Origin: Porticoccaceae bacterium
GTDB lineage: Bacteria; Pseudomonadota; Gammaproteobacteria; Pseudomonadales; Porticoccaceae
Direction: 5' to 3'
Length of the DNA stretch: 55,467 bases
NCBI GenBank assembly: GCA_012960115.1
Contig: DUBX01000045.1
Location: 79,929-135,395, forward strand
Shown: positions 7,027 through 16,222 of the stretch, piece by piece
Position numbering within the stretch: position 1 is the stretch's first letter
How the letters are laid out: each line of letters opens with the position of its first letter
Notes under the pieces: model-generated
Databases searched by the model: none
The model's input: the letters and a program-made list of their open reading frames with translations, nothing else
Told to the model about the DNA's origin: nothing
Translations under genes and position numbers: made by a program

Positions 7027-7695
7027 ATGCAACTTAATGACTTACCAGTTTTTTACTCATTTCGCCGCTGTCCTTATGCAATTCGAGCTAGAATGGTCAT
7101 CAACTACTGTGGTATAGCTGTGGAGTTGCGAGAAGTCTTATTATCAAATAAACCCAACGCTATGTTGGCAGCATCCTTAAAGGGCACAGTCCCAGTTCTG
7201 GTGTTGCCAGGTGGCACAGTATTGGATGAAAGTTTAGATATCATCAGGTGGGCGTTTGATCAGGCACCTAGTGATTTAAATAAATTGGATATTAGGCTCT
7301 GTGGTCATCTTTCTCAGCCTGGCACAAATTTAATTGAGCTTAATGATGGCATGTTTAAACAGGCGTTGGACGGGTATAAATACTGGCAGAGATCCCCGGA
7401 GAAACCTCAACAGCAGCATCGTTCTGAGGCTGAACAGTTTTTACAGCGGCTAGAAGTCTTACTGGGAGCAAATCAATTTTTGCTGTCCGACCAACTAAGT
7501 TTGGTTGATATCGCAATCTTTCCTTTTATCAGGCAGTTCGCGTTTGTTGACAAAGACTGGTTTGATCAAAGCTGTTATCCCTTACTACAAAATTGGTTAC
7601 AGTACTTCCTTGAGTCTGAGCTCTTTCTAAATGCCATGGCTAAGTATCCAGTGTGGGATGGGAGCAAGGACACTAGAAACTTTATCAATCTTTAG
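7027..7695 (+). CDS. Glutathione S-transferase family protein
   Basis: From the ATG at 7027 the product has 222 residues. The thioredoxin-fold N-terminal domain shows SFRRCPYAIRARM at 11-23, with Cys15 followed by cis-type Pro16, and the later VPVLVL and DESLDI segments that bind glutathione. The C-terminal all-helical domain contains LSLVDIAIFPFIRQF, the usual N-capping and hydrophobic staple region. An in-frame ATG at 6979 would leave only 18 bases to the divergent gene and adds an atypical tail, so 7027 is preferred. The cysteine suggests a beta/omega-like thiol transferase. Substrate unknown. Confidence 0.82.
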   Translation: MQLNDLPVFYSFRRCPYAIRARMVINYCGIAVELREVLLSNKPNAMLAASLKGTVPVLVLPGGTVLDESLDIIRWAFDQAPSDLNKLDIRLCGHLSQPGTNLIELNDGMFKQALDGYKYWQRSPEKPQQQHRSEAEQFLQRLEVLLGANQFLLSDQLSLVDIAIFPFIRQFAFVDKDWFDQSCYPLLQNWLQYFLESELFLNAMAKYPVWDGSKDTRNFINL

Positions 7696-7801
7696 CCAAT
7701 AGGCAATCTATTTCTCTAGCTTTGAGAGTTTAGTTGTTATCATGGCAACCATTCGCAATAGCACCCATCCATGAGCCCAAAAGGCTCCCCAAGGATATTA
7801 G

Positions 7802-9631
7802 ATGTTTGGTTTTTTTGAGCGGTTAGTCGACCCCTTTCCGCAACAGTTAGCTCAGCGTCCACCTCGGGGCGTCTATCAATTTTGCCGTCATTACACCCAA
7901 GGAATGGAGCCTTGGCTATTGTTAATGGCGGGATTAACTGCGATCACCGCCATTTCCGAAGCTCTTTTGTTTGGCATTTTGGGTCAGGTGGTTGATTGGC
8001 TATCGTCAAGAGATCCAGAAAACTTTATGCAGCAGTCTGGCGGTTACCTGGTGGCGATGGCTGTTTTTATGCTAGTGCTAATTCCAGTAGCGAACGGGTT
8101 GCGCTCTTTAGTTGTTCACCAGACGTTGATGGGTAATTTTCCGATGACTGTGCGTTGGATGGCTCATCGATATTTATTGAATCAAAGTTATGGTTTTTTT
8201 CAGAATGAATTTAGTGGACGTATTGCTACTAAAGTAATGCAGACATCGCTTGCCGTCCGTGACACGGTGATGAAGCTACTTGATGTGATGTTGTTTGTGG
8301 TTATTTATATAGCCACAGCATTGGTATTGGTAGCAAATGCCGACCCGCGCCTTTGTGCGCCTCTGGTCATATGGTTGGGCTTATATGTTTGCATACAGCG
8401 ATACTTTGTGCCGAAAATGAAAAAAATAGCCATGGTTCAAGCAGATGCTCGTTCCCTGATGACCGGAAGAATTGTTGATAGCTACACTAATATTGTTACG
8501 CTGAAACTATTCTCCCACAACACTAGGGAGTCTGAGTATGTTCGTGATGGCATGAGCGAATTTCTTGACACAGTGCATCCGCAGATGCGCTTGGTAACCA
8601 ACCTTAATATCGCCCTATGGACACTTAACATGCTGTTGGTGTTCTCTACTGTGGCACTCGGGATTTATCTCTGGATTGAGGGTGACATTACCCCTGGTGC
8701 TATAGCAATTGTAATGAGTTTAGCCATTCGATTAACGGGAATGTCGCACTGGATACTTTGGGAAATTAGCAGTCTTTTTGAAAATATAGGAACGGTTCAA
8801 GATGGTATTAACACGCTCTCAGTTCCCAGCGCGGTGGTAGATAGCGATGAGGCCACCACTTTGGATGTGACTGATGGTAAAATTCATTTTGACAATATTG
8901 GCTTTGAATATAATCCTGAGGAGACTGTATTTGATGGGTTAAATTTAGTTATTCCAGCAGGCCAAAAGGTTGGCATTGTCGGGCGCAGTGGTGCTGGAAA
9001 ATCTAGTTTGGTGAGTTTGCTATTACGTTTCTATGATATCCAATGTGGCACCATATCGATTGATGAACAAGATATTAGCCAGGTTAAACAAGAGAGTTTG
9101 CGCTCTAATATCGCGATGGTCATTCAGGACAATTCCCTGTTACATCGTTCGGTCAGAGAAAACATCATGTTTGGTAGGCCTGAAGCCACCGAAAAGCAAA
9201 TGGTTAATGCGGCAATGAAAGCTCAAGCCCATCAATTTATTCTCAAATTAAGAGATAGTGAAGGCCGTCGTGGTTACGATGCTCACGTTGGCGAGCGCGG
9301 CATTACACTATCGGGAGGACAGCGTCAGCGCATCGCTATTGCGCGAGTATTGTTGAAAGATGCGCCTATTTTAGTACTAGACGAGGCAACCTCAGCCCTT
9401 GATTCAGAGGTCGAAGCGACGATACAGCAGAGCCTCTATCAATTAATGGAGGGTAAGACGGTTATTGCTATTGCACATCGGCTTTCAACTATCGCTGCAA
9501 TGGATCGTTTGATTGTGTTTGATGAGGGTAAGATAGTTGAGGAGGGGACTCATCAGCAATTGATTGAGCAAAATGGCGTATACACTAAATTATGGGGTCA
9601 TCAATCTGGCGGCTTTCTTGGATTTGAGTAG
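7802..9631 (+). CDS. ABC exporter half-transporter (permease fused to ATPase)
   Basis: The 609-residue product has an N-terminal six-helix transmembrane domain (about 35-330) and a C-terminal ATPase domain, the layout of MsbA/multidrug-type exporters. In the ATPase: Walker A GRSGAGKSS near residue 393, Q-loop VIQDNS, signature LSGGQRQR, Walker B ILVLDEATSALD, and an H-loop histidine in AIAHRLS. It should work as a homodimer in the inner membrane. The substrate is unknown; a lipid or drug is typical. The essential lipid A flippase role cannot be assigned because lpxK is not adjacent. An aaggat Shine-Dalgarno precedes the start. The ABC-F gene yheS follows 20 bases later. Confidence 0.88.
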   Translation: MFGFFERLVDPFPQQLAQRPPRGVYQFCRHYTQGMEPWLLLMAGLTAITAISEALLFGILGQVVDWLSSRDPENFMQQSGGYLVAMAVFMLVLIPVANGLRSLVVHQTLMGNFPMTVRWMAHRYLLNQSYGFFQNEFSGRIATKVMQTSLAVRDTVMKLLDVMLFVVIYIATALVLVANADPRLCAPLVIWLGLYVCIQRYFVPKMKKIAMVQADARSLMTGRIVDSYTNIVTLKLFSHNTRESEYVRDGMSEFLDTVHPQMRLVTNLNIALWTLNMLLVFSTVALGIYLWIEGDITPGAIAIVMSLAIRLTGMSHWILWEISSLFENIGTVQDGINTLSVPSAVVDSDEATTLDVTDGKIHFDNIGFEYNPEETVFDGLNLVIPAGQKVGIVGRSGAGKSSLVSLLLRFYDIQCGTISIDEQDISQVKQESLRSNIAMVIQDNSLLHRSVRENIMFGRPEATEKQMVNAAMKAQAHQFILKLRDSEGRRGYDAHVGERGITLSGGQRQRIAIARVLLKDAPILVLDEATSALDSEVEATIQQSLYQLMEGKTVIAIAHRLSTIAAMDRLIVFDEGKIVEEGTHQQLIEQNGVYTKLWGHQSGGFLGFE

Positions 9632-9651
9632 AGAGTGGTTAAACGAAAAAT

Positions 9652-11541
9652 ATGATTTCATTAACAGATATTGAAATGCGTCGCGGTACAAAAGTATTAC
9701 TTAGTGAGGCCGAACTGACGGTTCATCCGGGCCAACATATTGGTATTATTGGTGCTAATGGCAGTGGTAAGTCTAGTTTGTTTAAACTCCTTCTTGGAGA
9801 GGTAACCCCTGATTCAGGCAATTTTGCTATTCCGTCTCAATGGCGTATTGCCCATATGGCTCAAGAGCTTGCTACATCGGAGCGCAATGTTCTAGATTTC
9901 GTGCTCGACGGTGACCCGGTATTACGGAAAATTGAACAGAGGGTTGAACAGGCTCTAGCCAGTGGGGATGACCACAAATTAGCAGATGCCTATGAAAAAA
10001 TGGACGGTATTAATGGGTTTGATGCCCACTATCGTGCAGAGCAACTACTTCACGGGTTAGGTTTTCATCAATCTGAGGTTGGTCGACCGGTGAACAGTTT
10101 TTCTGGTGGTTGGCGTATTCGTTTGAATTTAGCCCAATCCCTAATGAGCCCATCTGATTTACTTTTACTTGATGAACCGACCAATCATCTCGATCTAGAT
10201 GCGACCCTGTGGCTTGAAAGCTGGCTAAAGAGTTACAGCGGCACTCTGCTGATCATTTCCCATGACCGCGACTTTTTAGATAATGTTGTGTCACGTATTG
10301 TGCATATTGAACATCAAAAATCTATTACCTATAAAGGTAATTACTCGGCTTTTGAGCGAGTTAGAAGCGAACGTTTGGCATTGCAACAAGCGAGTTATGA
10401 AAAGCAGCAAAAACGTAAAAAAGATGTCGAGTCTTTTGTCGCTCGTTTTCGGTACAAGGCATCTAAAGCCAAACAGGCTCAGAGCCGGTTAAAAGAGTTG
10501 CAACGCATGGAAGATATCGCACCTGCTCACGTCGACTCGCCGTTCTACTTCAATTTCTCGTCTCCAAAAGAAGCCTATAGTGCTCTGGTCAACCTCAGCA
10601 TGGCAACTCTGGGACACCAAGGCAAAAAGGTACTGAGTAATGTTAATCTTGATTTACAACCCGGCACACGCATTGGATTGCTAGGGCCCAATGGGGCAGG
10701 CAAGTCGACTTTAATTAGCAGCCTTACTGGTGATCTTGACCTGATCGCAGGCGTGCGTGTTTATGGCGATAATGTGCGTATTGGCTATTTTGCCCAACAC
10801 CAATTAGAAGTGTTGGATCTCCAGGCAAGCCCTTTACTGCACATTCAGCGAATCAGTCCCACTGCGACTGATCAGGCGGTCAGAAACTTTCTGGGTGGTT
10901 TTGACTTTCATAATGATAAAGCCCTAGATCCCATTAAGGATTTTTCCGGGGGTGAAAAAGCGCGCTTAGCATTAGCTTTGATCGTTTGGCAAAAACCCAA
11001 TCTATTGCTCCTCGATGAGCCGACTAACCACCTCGATATTGAAATGCGTCATGCCTTAACGATGGCTCTTCAAGATTATGAGGGAGCACTGTTAGTGATA
11101 TCTCACGATCGCCACTTGTTACGTAATACCGTTGATGAATTTTATTTAGTTGCCGATGGGACATTGTGCGAATTTGAGGGAGACCTAACAGATTATCAGG
11201 TTTGGTTAAAAAACTTTGTGCGAGATATCAATGCAGAACCTTCGCCGGTACTTGAGCCAGCAGAAGATAAAAAGGTAGCTCGCCAAAAAGCAGCGCAAAA
11301 CCGAGAAAGAATAGCGCCAATTACCAAAAAGATTCGTCAGCTTGAAACTTTAATGACTCAATTACAGTCTGAACTGGCTCAAATAGAGAATCAGTTGGCG
11401 GACGAGGACATTTACAAAAAGGAGAAAAAGACGGAACTTAACAGCTGCCTCTCGGGCCAGATAGAGATAAAACGAAAGCTGTCTAACTGTGAGGAGCAGT
11501 GGTTGGAGTATCAAGAGGAGTTAGAGCCGGAAAACAGTTAA
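9652..11541 (+). CDS. yheS: ABC-F family ATPase YheS
   Basis: At 629 residues this matches YheS rather than Uup or EttA. Two ABC domains are visible: Walker A GANGSGKSS near 36 and GPNGAGKST near 345, signatures FSGGWRIR and FSGGEKAR, and two LLLLDEPTNHLD Walker B motifs. A charged interdomain linker spans about 235-290, and a C-terminal coiled-coil tail (about 545-629, rich in Lys/Glu/Gln) follows the second ATPase. ABC-F proteins act on the ribosome; YheS helps relieve stalls in nascent-chain synthesis. It lies 20 bases behind the ABC exporter gene and may share its transcript. Confidence 0.92.
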   Translation: MISLTDIEMRRGTKVLLSEAELTVHPGQHIGIIGANGSGKSSLFKLLLGEVTPDSGNFAIPSQWRIAHMAQELATSERNVLDFVLDGDPVLRKIEQRVEQALASGDDHKLADAYEKMDGINGFDAHYRAEQLLHGLGFHQSEVGRPVNSFSGGWRIRLNLAQSLMSPSDLLLLDEPTNHLDLDATLWLESWLKSYSGTLLIISHDRDFLDNVVSRIVHIEHQKSITYKGNYSAFERVRSERLALQQASYEKQQKRKKDVESFVARFRYKASKAKQAQSRLKELQRMEDIAPAHVDSPFYFNFSSPKEAYSALVNLSMATLGHQGKKVLSNVNLDLQPGTRIGLLGPNGAGKSTLISSLTGDLDLIAGVRVYGDNVRIGYFAQHQLEVLDLQASPLLHIQRISPTATDQAVRNFLGGFDFHNDKALDPIKDFSGGEKARLALALIVWQKPNLLLLDEPTNHLDIEMRHALTMALQDYEGALLVISHDRHLLRNTVDEFYLVADGTLCEFEGDLTDYQVWLKNFVRDINAEPSPVLEPAEDKKVARQKAAQNRERIAPITKKIRQLETLMTQLQSELAQIENQLADEDIYKKEKKTELNSCLSGQIEIKRKLSNCEEQWLEYQEELEPENS

Positions 11542-11642
11542 TTGCAAAAAATATATGAAACTACATAGAAAGCTGTGTTTAGATCAGGCCTCAGATGTGA
11601 AAACCATGAAATAGCCGAAGAGCCATTTAATAGGTAAATGTG

Positions 11643-12137
11643 ATGTTTTATAATAAATATAAGAAATTAATAGCACAAGCTTTAGCGACAAATAAATCTA
11701 AATCAGCACCGGAAAATACGGATGTTATGAGTGCAGGGGCATCATCTCAATCGCCACCTCTAGCTATCATTGGCGCTGGTGTGAAGATGCAGGGTCAGAT
11801 TGTAAGTAGCGAAAATATTGTCGTTGACGGCTTGATTGAGGGTAGCATAACCGCGGAAAACCATCAGGTTAGAGTCAGTGATTCAGGGGTAGTCAAAGGC
11901 GATATCCATGCTAGCGTGATTTTGGTAGAAGGGTCAGTTAGCGGTGATATTAGCGCCAACCAAAATGTTGTTATTTCAGCTTCGGCAAACGTTATCGGTA
12001 ATATTGAATCACCTAGGGTCACATTGGAAGACGGCGCTAAGTTCAAAGGCAGTATCGAAATGGATCCTGGTCAGCCCGCGCAAGTCGAATTACCGTCTAG
12101 CGCTAACGTACGTCGCCTTAAGGCCCAATCGAGCTAG
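11643..12137 (+). CDS. Bactofilin
   Basis: A 164-residue protein with the bactofilin architecture: a disordered N-terminal tail (about 1-40, rich in Ser/Ala/Lys), a central right-handed beta-helix core (about 45-140) with short hydrophobic repeats such as VVDGLIEGSI, VKGDIHAS and VSGDISANQNVVIS, and a short Pro-rich C-terminal tail. Bactofilins polymerise without nucleotide into membrane-associated filaments that localise cell-wall enzymes. The sequence offers GTG-ATG as adjacent starts (11640 and 11643); the ATG is chosen. It is followed 77 bases later by a methyltransferase-like gene that may be its functional partner. Confidence 0.9.
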   Translation: MFYNKYKKLIAQALATNKSKSAPENTDVMSAGASSQSPPLAIIGAGVKMQGQIVSSENIVVDGLIEGSITAENHQVRVSDSGVVKGDIHASVILVEGSVSGDISANQNVVISASANVIGNIESPRVTLEDGAKFKGSIEMDPGQPAQVELPSSANVRRLKAQSS

Positions 12138-12214
12138 GCTGAAAAAAAGCGCCCTAACAATTAATTCTTCCAGAGTGTTTAACACTCCCAAGCGCAGCAG
12201 AGTAGTCATAGGCG

Positions 12215-12820
12215 ATGTCAGTTTTACAAAGTAATTTATTGCCAGTAGCATTTAAGCGATTAGACCTTGAGAAACGTCTTGTTATCCTTGATATGGGACA
12301 TGCAGCATCTTCTACGGTTAGTTTTTTTAGTCATTTCAGGTGCAAACTCAGTTTTATTGATCTGTACAATGAAACGTTTATCACCTGTCCAAATTCGGAT
12401 TTAAGCCATAAAGAATTAGTAGGTCAGATGACTAAGGCATTAGATTTAGATGTAAATATCAAGGTTGATATCTGTTTATTTTGGGATCTTTTTAATTATC
12501 TTAATGACGCTATGATTAAGGCGCTAATAGAAGCTCTAGAGCCGCACATTAATCATTCAACCAGTGGTTATGTGATTGGTACGCGTGATTCACGTAATCA
12601 ACTCCCGTTTAGACGATATGGTATTGTTGATAAAAATACCTTAACTGAAAATGAAGGATCAGGCACCCAAGGCACTATTTACCCTCGGTCTCAGCGAGAC
12701 CTTAATAAGTTAATAAACTACTTTGAGATAGACAGAGGCCAGCTGCTGTCTAAAGGCAGGGCAGAATACTTATTGTTTGAAAATAGAGATTCGGATAAAA
12801 GCGACAAAAGCATTATTTAA
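12215..12820 (+). CDS. Methyltransferase-like protein of unknown function, next to bactofilin
   Basis: The 201-residue product looks like a degenerate class I SAM methyltransferase. An early strand ends in LDMGHAASSTV (residues 25-35), where the glycine-rich loop would lie but with only one glycine. A second strand ends in SFIDLYN, and a later DICLFWDLFNYL resembles the motif IV region. A canonical GxGxG is missing, so SAM binding is doubtful. Residues 110-165 are polar with GTRDSRNQLPFRRYG. No signal peptide or membrane segment is seen. Its position behind the bactofilin suggests a link to filament-dependent envelope organisation; that is inference. It could also be an unrelated alpha/beta protein. 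Confidence 0.6.
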   Translation: MSVLQSNLLPVAFKRLDLEKRLVILDMGHAASSTVSFFSHFRCKLSFIDLYNETFITCPNSDLSHKELVGQMTKALDLDVNIKVDICLFWDLFNYLNDAMIKALIEALEPHINHSTSGYVIGTRDSRNQLPFRRYGIVDKNTLTENEGSGTQGTIYPRSQRDLNKLINYFEIDRGQLLSKGRAEYLLFENRDSDKSDKSII

Positions 12821-12919
12821 ACCCATGACCACCTCAATCGACTCAAAGAGTGGTGAATAGGTTCTTTCCTGTTACGTTCCTAGTCGCTAGACTGCATGCT
12901 ATAAAAAAAGGAAAGATCT

Positions 12920-13636
12920 ATGAAACGAGCAATTATTATTGGCGCTAGTTCAGGCATTGGTTATGAACTTGCCCTTCAGTTGGCCGGTTTGGATTATCAA
13001 TTAGGGTTAATGGCGCGAAGAGAAGCTTGTTTGATTGAACTTAGCCATTTATTACCAGGCGATCATTTTGTTCAGGCAACCGACCTAACCGATGCAGATA
13101 CCGCGCGAACTCATTTAGCCGACTTAATTGCGCAGATGGGCGATGTAGAGTTGATCGTTGTTAATTCTGGTGTGGGTGCCTCCGAGAAGAAACTGGATTG
13201 GAATGTTGAGAGCGAAATGATAGACGTCAATGTACGTGGATTCACCGCTATGTCGATGGACGCAATGAATTATTTTGTCCAACGCGGTGGCGGTCACCTA
13301 GTGGGGGTTTCATCGGTAGCAGCACATTTTTCGGGTGGTCTAGCGCTTACTTATCATGCTACCAAAGCCTTTGTCTCGAGTTATCTCAATGGTATGCGGT
13401 CACGAGCGGCCCGTTCTGGGTTGCCCATCACTATTACGACGGTTGAGCCCGGCTTTATCGACACACCTATGCTAGAGACCAAACCTGCCTGGGCAGCACC
13501 AGTTGAAAAGGCAGTGGCCCAAATGGTAAAGGCGATTATCAACAAAAAAGATCACGTGTACATAACGAAACGTTGGATTGTTGTTGCAGGGCTGTTTTAT
13601 ATTCTTCCTAGCTGGCTGATTCGTAAGTTTGTTTAG
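12920..13636 (+). CDS. Short-chain dehydrogenase/reductase (SDR)
   Basis: A 238-residue classical SDR. The dinucleotide-binding motif GASSGIG lies at 8-14, with an Asn-Ser-Gly at 82-84 in place of the usual NAG, Ser131/132 in GVSSVAAH, and catalytic Tyr145 and Lys149 (YHATK). The Arg-Arg pair after the second strand (MARREA) suggests NADP(H). A hydrophobic C-terminal end (LFYILPSWLIRKFV) may hold the enzyme at the membrane, as in several lipid-modifying SDRs. Substrate unknown. A purine-rich aaaggaaag precedes the start. AzlCD genes follow 21 bases later, but no functional link is evident. Confidence 0.85.
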   Translation: MKRAIIIGASSGIGYELALQLAGLDYQLGLMARREACLIELSHLLPGDHFVQATDLTDADTARTHLADLIAQMGDVELIVVNSGVGASEKKLDWNVESEMIDVNVRGFTAMSMDAMNYFVQRGGGHLVGVSSVAAHFSGGLALTYHATKAFVSSYLNGMRSRAARSGLPITITTVEPGFIDTPMLETKPAWAAPVEKAVAQMVKAIINKKDHVYITKRWIVVAGLFYILPSWLIRKFV

Positions 13637-13657
13637 CCGCTCCTTGTCTAACGCATA

Positions 13658-14383
13658 ATGTCAGGATTCAAAAATCCAATGATTGGTCGCCGTAAATCGC
13701 TTCTTATCGCGGCGGGCAAAGGCGCCGTTGACATGCTGCCATTAAGTCTGGCGGTATTACCTTGGGCCGTACTTTTCGGTTCTCTCGCTATACAGCGAGG
13801 CTTTAGTTGGATCGAAGCCCAGATGTTTAGTGCGATTATTTATGGTGGCGCGGTTCAGATAGTCACTGTCGAGTTGATGGCGGACGGTGCGCCGCTCTTT
13901 ACCATTTTAGTTAGCGCCTTAGTGATCAGCTCGCGACATTTTTTGTATGGTCTAACCCTGCGCGAAAAACTCAAAGTTAAGCCTCTTCGGTGGCGTTTGG
14001 GACTTGGCTTTTTACTAACAGACGAACTCTTTTCTCTGTCGGGCCATCGCCGCGCTTACAAAAATCGCTTTCGTCTGTATTATGCCCTCGGTGCAGGAGG
14101 CAGCTTCTATCTGGCGTGGAACATTTGGACAGCGCTGGGTATTTTCGCTGGCTCTGCACTGCCAGATTTAACGAACCTTGGCCTTGACTTTGCTATAGCC
14201 GCAACCTTTATCGCTCTGGTTGTGCCTGAGATAAAAAATCTTCCAACTTTCGTTTGTGTCCTAGTGTCAGCGTGTAGCTCTTTAGTTTTCTCTGTGTATC
14301 AATTCGACCTAGGGTTAGTCAGCGCCGCTTTGTTGGGTATGGTTGCGGGCTTTGTTACTCAAAAATGGCGGTTAGGGAAATGA
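13658..14383 (+). CDS. azlC: Branched-chain amino acid exporter large subunit AzlC
   Basis: A 241-residue polytopic protein of the AzlC family, usual length. Conserved features include LPLSLAVLPWAVLFGSLA in the first segment, AIIYGGAVQIV, and SSRHFLYGL followed by LTDELFSL. With AzlD it forms an inner-membrane exporter for branched-chain or related amino acids. The stop overlaps the azlD start by four bases (ATGA), so the two subunits are translationally coupled. The substrate is inferred from the family. No lrp-type regulator is adjacent. Confidence 0.9.
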   Translation: MSGFKNPMIGRRKSLLIAAGKGAVDMLPLSLAVLPWAVLFGSLAIQRGFSWIEAQMFSAIIYGGAVQIVTVELMADGAPLFTILVSALVISSRHFLYGLTLREKLKVKPLRWRLGLGFLLTDELFSLSGHRRAYKNRFRLYYALGAGGSFYLAWNIWTALGIFAGSALPDLTNLGLDFAIAATFIALVVPEIKNLPTFVCVLVSACSSLVFSVYQFDLGLVSAALLGMVAGFVTQKWRLGK

Positions 14384-14691
14384 CGTTTATCACGATATTG
14401 CTGTTGGCAGCCATCACTTTCACCACGCGCTATTTATTTCTCGAGGGCAGGCTGCCAGTGCGCCTTGGGCCCAACATAAAACAATTACTGAGCTATAGCG
14501 CCCCAGCGGTCTTAAGTGCTATCTGTCTACCTATTATTTTTATTCACGACCAGCAACTTAACTGGGCTATATCTAACCCTTACCTCTGGGGTGGTTTGGC
14601 CGCTACGATCGCCGCCTATAAAACTAGTAACGTCTATTGGACGGTAGGTTTTGGAGTTTGCGGTTTTGTTTTAAGCGGTAGTTATTTTTAA
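14380..14691 (+). CDS. azlD: AzlD family small subunit of the branched-chain amino acid exporter
   Basis: From the ATG at 14380 the product has 103 residues and three to four membrane segments, the usual AzlD size. The characteristic AAITFTTRYLFLEGRLP follows the first helix, and SAPAVLSAICLP lies in the second. The start at 14380 overlaps the azlC stop (ATGA) with an aggg just upstream; an upstream in-frame ATG at 14365 has no ribosome-binding site and is less likely. It pairs with AzlC in the inner membrane. The frame ends just before a decayed murB fragment. Confidence 0.87.
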   Translation: MTFITILLLAAITFTTRYLFLEGRLPVRLGPNIKQLLSYSAPAVLSAICLPIIFIHDQQLNWAISNPYLWGGLAATIAAYKTSNVYWTVGFGVCGFVLSGSYF

Positions 14692-14698
14692 CGACTCA

Positions 14699-14983
14699 GC
14701 GGCTATTCAGAATGTTGGTGGCTACGGCGCAGAACTCTCTAGTTGTCTGGTGTCACTGTAAATTATCGACATTCAGTCGAGTAAATGCACTGAGTTGGAT
14801 CCTGAATCGTGCCAGTTTTTCTATAGAGATAGCATTTTTAAGCAATCATTGAAAGATAAACGCATTATTAATCAGCTGACATTGCGTTTATCAACTGAGC
14901 CTAATATAAAGATTGATTACCCTGCATTGGATGTCTATTTTGTATCGCTAGATAAGGACCCTACACCCCTCCGGTTTATCTAG
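14699..14983 (+). pseudogene. murB: Decayed murB fragment (UDP-N-acetylenolpyruvoylglucosamine reductase)
   Basis: One frame reads through with MurB hallmarks. It starts AAIQNVGGYGAEL (matching the AIQNIGAYGVEL region), hits an in-frame TAA at 14759-14761, then resumes IIDIQSS, CQFFYRDSIFKQ, IINQLTLRLS and DYPAL, and ends at 14983. MurB in E. coli has RFGYRDSIFKH at the same place. The FAD-binding N-terminal domain and the C-terminal catalytic part are both missing, so this cannot be functional. The gap it sits in (14692-15062) holds nothing else clear except a TTGTT-N9-AACAA inverted repeat at 15025-15043 ahead of the acyl-CoA dehydrogenase. A functional murB is presumably elsewhere. Confidence 0.78.
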
Positions 14984-15062
14984 AACGCCATAGTCACTAA
15001 AGTTTCAGTGTTGAGTCACTTAGCTTGTTAGACTTTCGAACAAATTAACTAGAGTAAAAATT

Positions 15063-16205
15063 ATGATCCCACGACAGCTATATGATTCTGATCACCAGAT
15101 GTTCCGTGACTCTGTGCGTAAGTTTCTTGAAACCGAAGCTATGCCACACCATGAGCAATGGGAACAAGACGGCATGGTCAGCGACGATATTTGGCTAAAA
15201 GCGGGCGAGCAGGGCTTTTTGTGTCCAATGGTGCCGGAGGAGTATGGGGGCGTTGGCACAGATTTCCGCTACAACTGCATCGTTAATGAAGAGATTGGCC
15301 GCTCTGGTTGCACTGGTTTAGGCTGGACATTGCACAACGATATTTCAGTGCCCTATATAGTCCGTTACGGTAATGAAGATCAGAAGAAAAAGTATCTGCC
15401 GCGCTGTGTCTCAGGTGAACTGATTACAGCGATTGCGATGACAGAACCGGGAACAGGTTCTGATCTGCAGGGCATTAAAACTACAGCAGTGCTTGAGGGT
15501 GATCATTATATTCTTAATGGCTCTAAAACCTTTATTACTAATGGCCAAAAAGCTGGCCTAGTGATTGTGGTAGCAAAAACAGATACCGGCGCAGGTTCTA
15601 AAGGTATTAGTTTGTTTTTGGTAGAGGCGGATCTGCCTGGATATAGCAAAGGTAAAAATCTTCAAAAGTTGGGTTTAAAAGCGCAGGATACTTCAGAGCT
15701 GTTTTTCCAAGACGTGAAAGTACCTAAAGGGAATTTACTTGGTGAAGAAGGTCGTGGCTTTATTTACCTGATGCAGGATTTGCCTCAAGAACGCCTGTCC
15801 ATTGCAGTAGGTGCCGTTGCGAATGCTCAGGCGATAATGGAAGTTACCGTTAATTACACTAAAGAGCGCAAGGCTTTTGGCACTACTGTGGCATCCTTTC
15901 AAAATACTCAGTTTAAACTGGCTGAATTGGCTGCAGAGGTCACCTGTGCTGAAGTCTTTTCTGATCGCTGCACCGAACTATTGTTAGAGGGTAAGCTAGA
16001 TACGGTAACTGCCTCTAAACTTAAATTGCTGACGACTGATCTGCAATGCAAGGTCGCTGATGAATGTTTGCAGCTTCATGGTGGTTGGGGTTACATGTGG
16101 GAATACCCAGTTTGTCGTGCCTTTGCTGATTCGCGAGTACAACGCATTTATGGCGGTAGCAACGAAATTATGAAGCTCATTATTTCAAGAGATTTAATGG
16201 AATAA
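15063..16205 (+). CDS. Acyl-CoA dehydrogenase
   Basis: The 380-residue product is a full-length acyl-CoA dehydrogenase: N-terminal helical domain (1-120), middle beta domain with AIAMTEPGTGSDLQ and ITNGQKAGLVIVVAK, and C-terminal helical domain. The segments ERKAFGT, LQLHGGWGYM and VQRIYGGSNEIM are family hallmarks, the last containing the glutamate usually acting as catalytic base. It oxidises an acyl-CoA with FAD and passes electrons to ETF. Chain length or branched-chain preference cannot be told; the neighbouring AzlCD is a weak hint toward branched-chain amino acid metabolism. It is monocistronic, ending in a strong terminator. Confidence 0.92.
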   Translation: MIPRQLYDSDHQMFRDSVRKFLETEAMPHHEQWEQDGMVSDDIWLKAGEQGFLCPMVPEEYGGVGTDFRYNCIVNEEIGRSGCTGLGWTLHNDISVPYIVRYGNEDQKKKYLPRCVSGELITAIAMTEPGTGSDLQGIKTTAVLEGDHYILNGSKTFITNGQKAGLVIVVAKTDTGAGSKGISLFLVEADLPGYSKGKNLQKLGLKAQDTSELFFQDVKVPKGNLLGEEGRGFIYLMQDLPQERLSIAVGAVANAQAIMEVTVNYTKERKAFGTTVASFQNTQFKLAELAAEVTCAEVFSDRCTELLLEGKLDTVTASKLKLLTTDLQCKVADECLQLHGGWGYMWEYPVCRAFADSRVQRIYGGSNEIMKLIISRDLME

Positions 16206-16222
16206 ATTATTAGTAATCACGA

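Noticed and set aside
12880..12919. An extended -10 promoter (TGCTATAAA) for the SDR gene
   Set aside because: It would start transcription within the ribosome-binding site, so the match is probably chance.
14690..15062. A mobile element as the cause of the murB decay
   Set aside because: No transposase, terminal inverted repeat or target duplication is visible; simple deletion and point mutation explain it.
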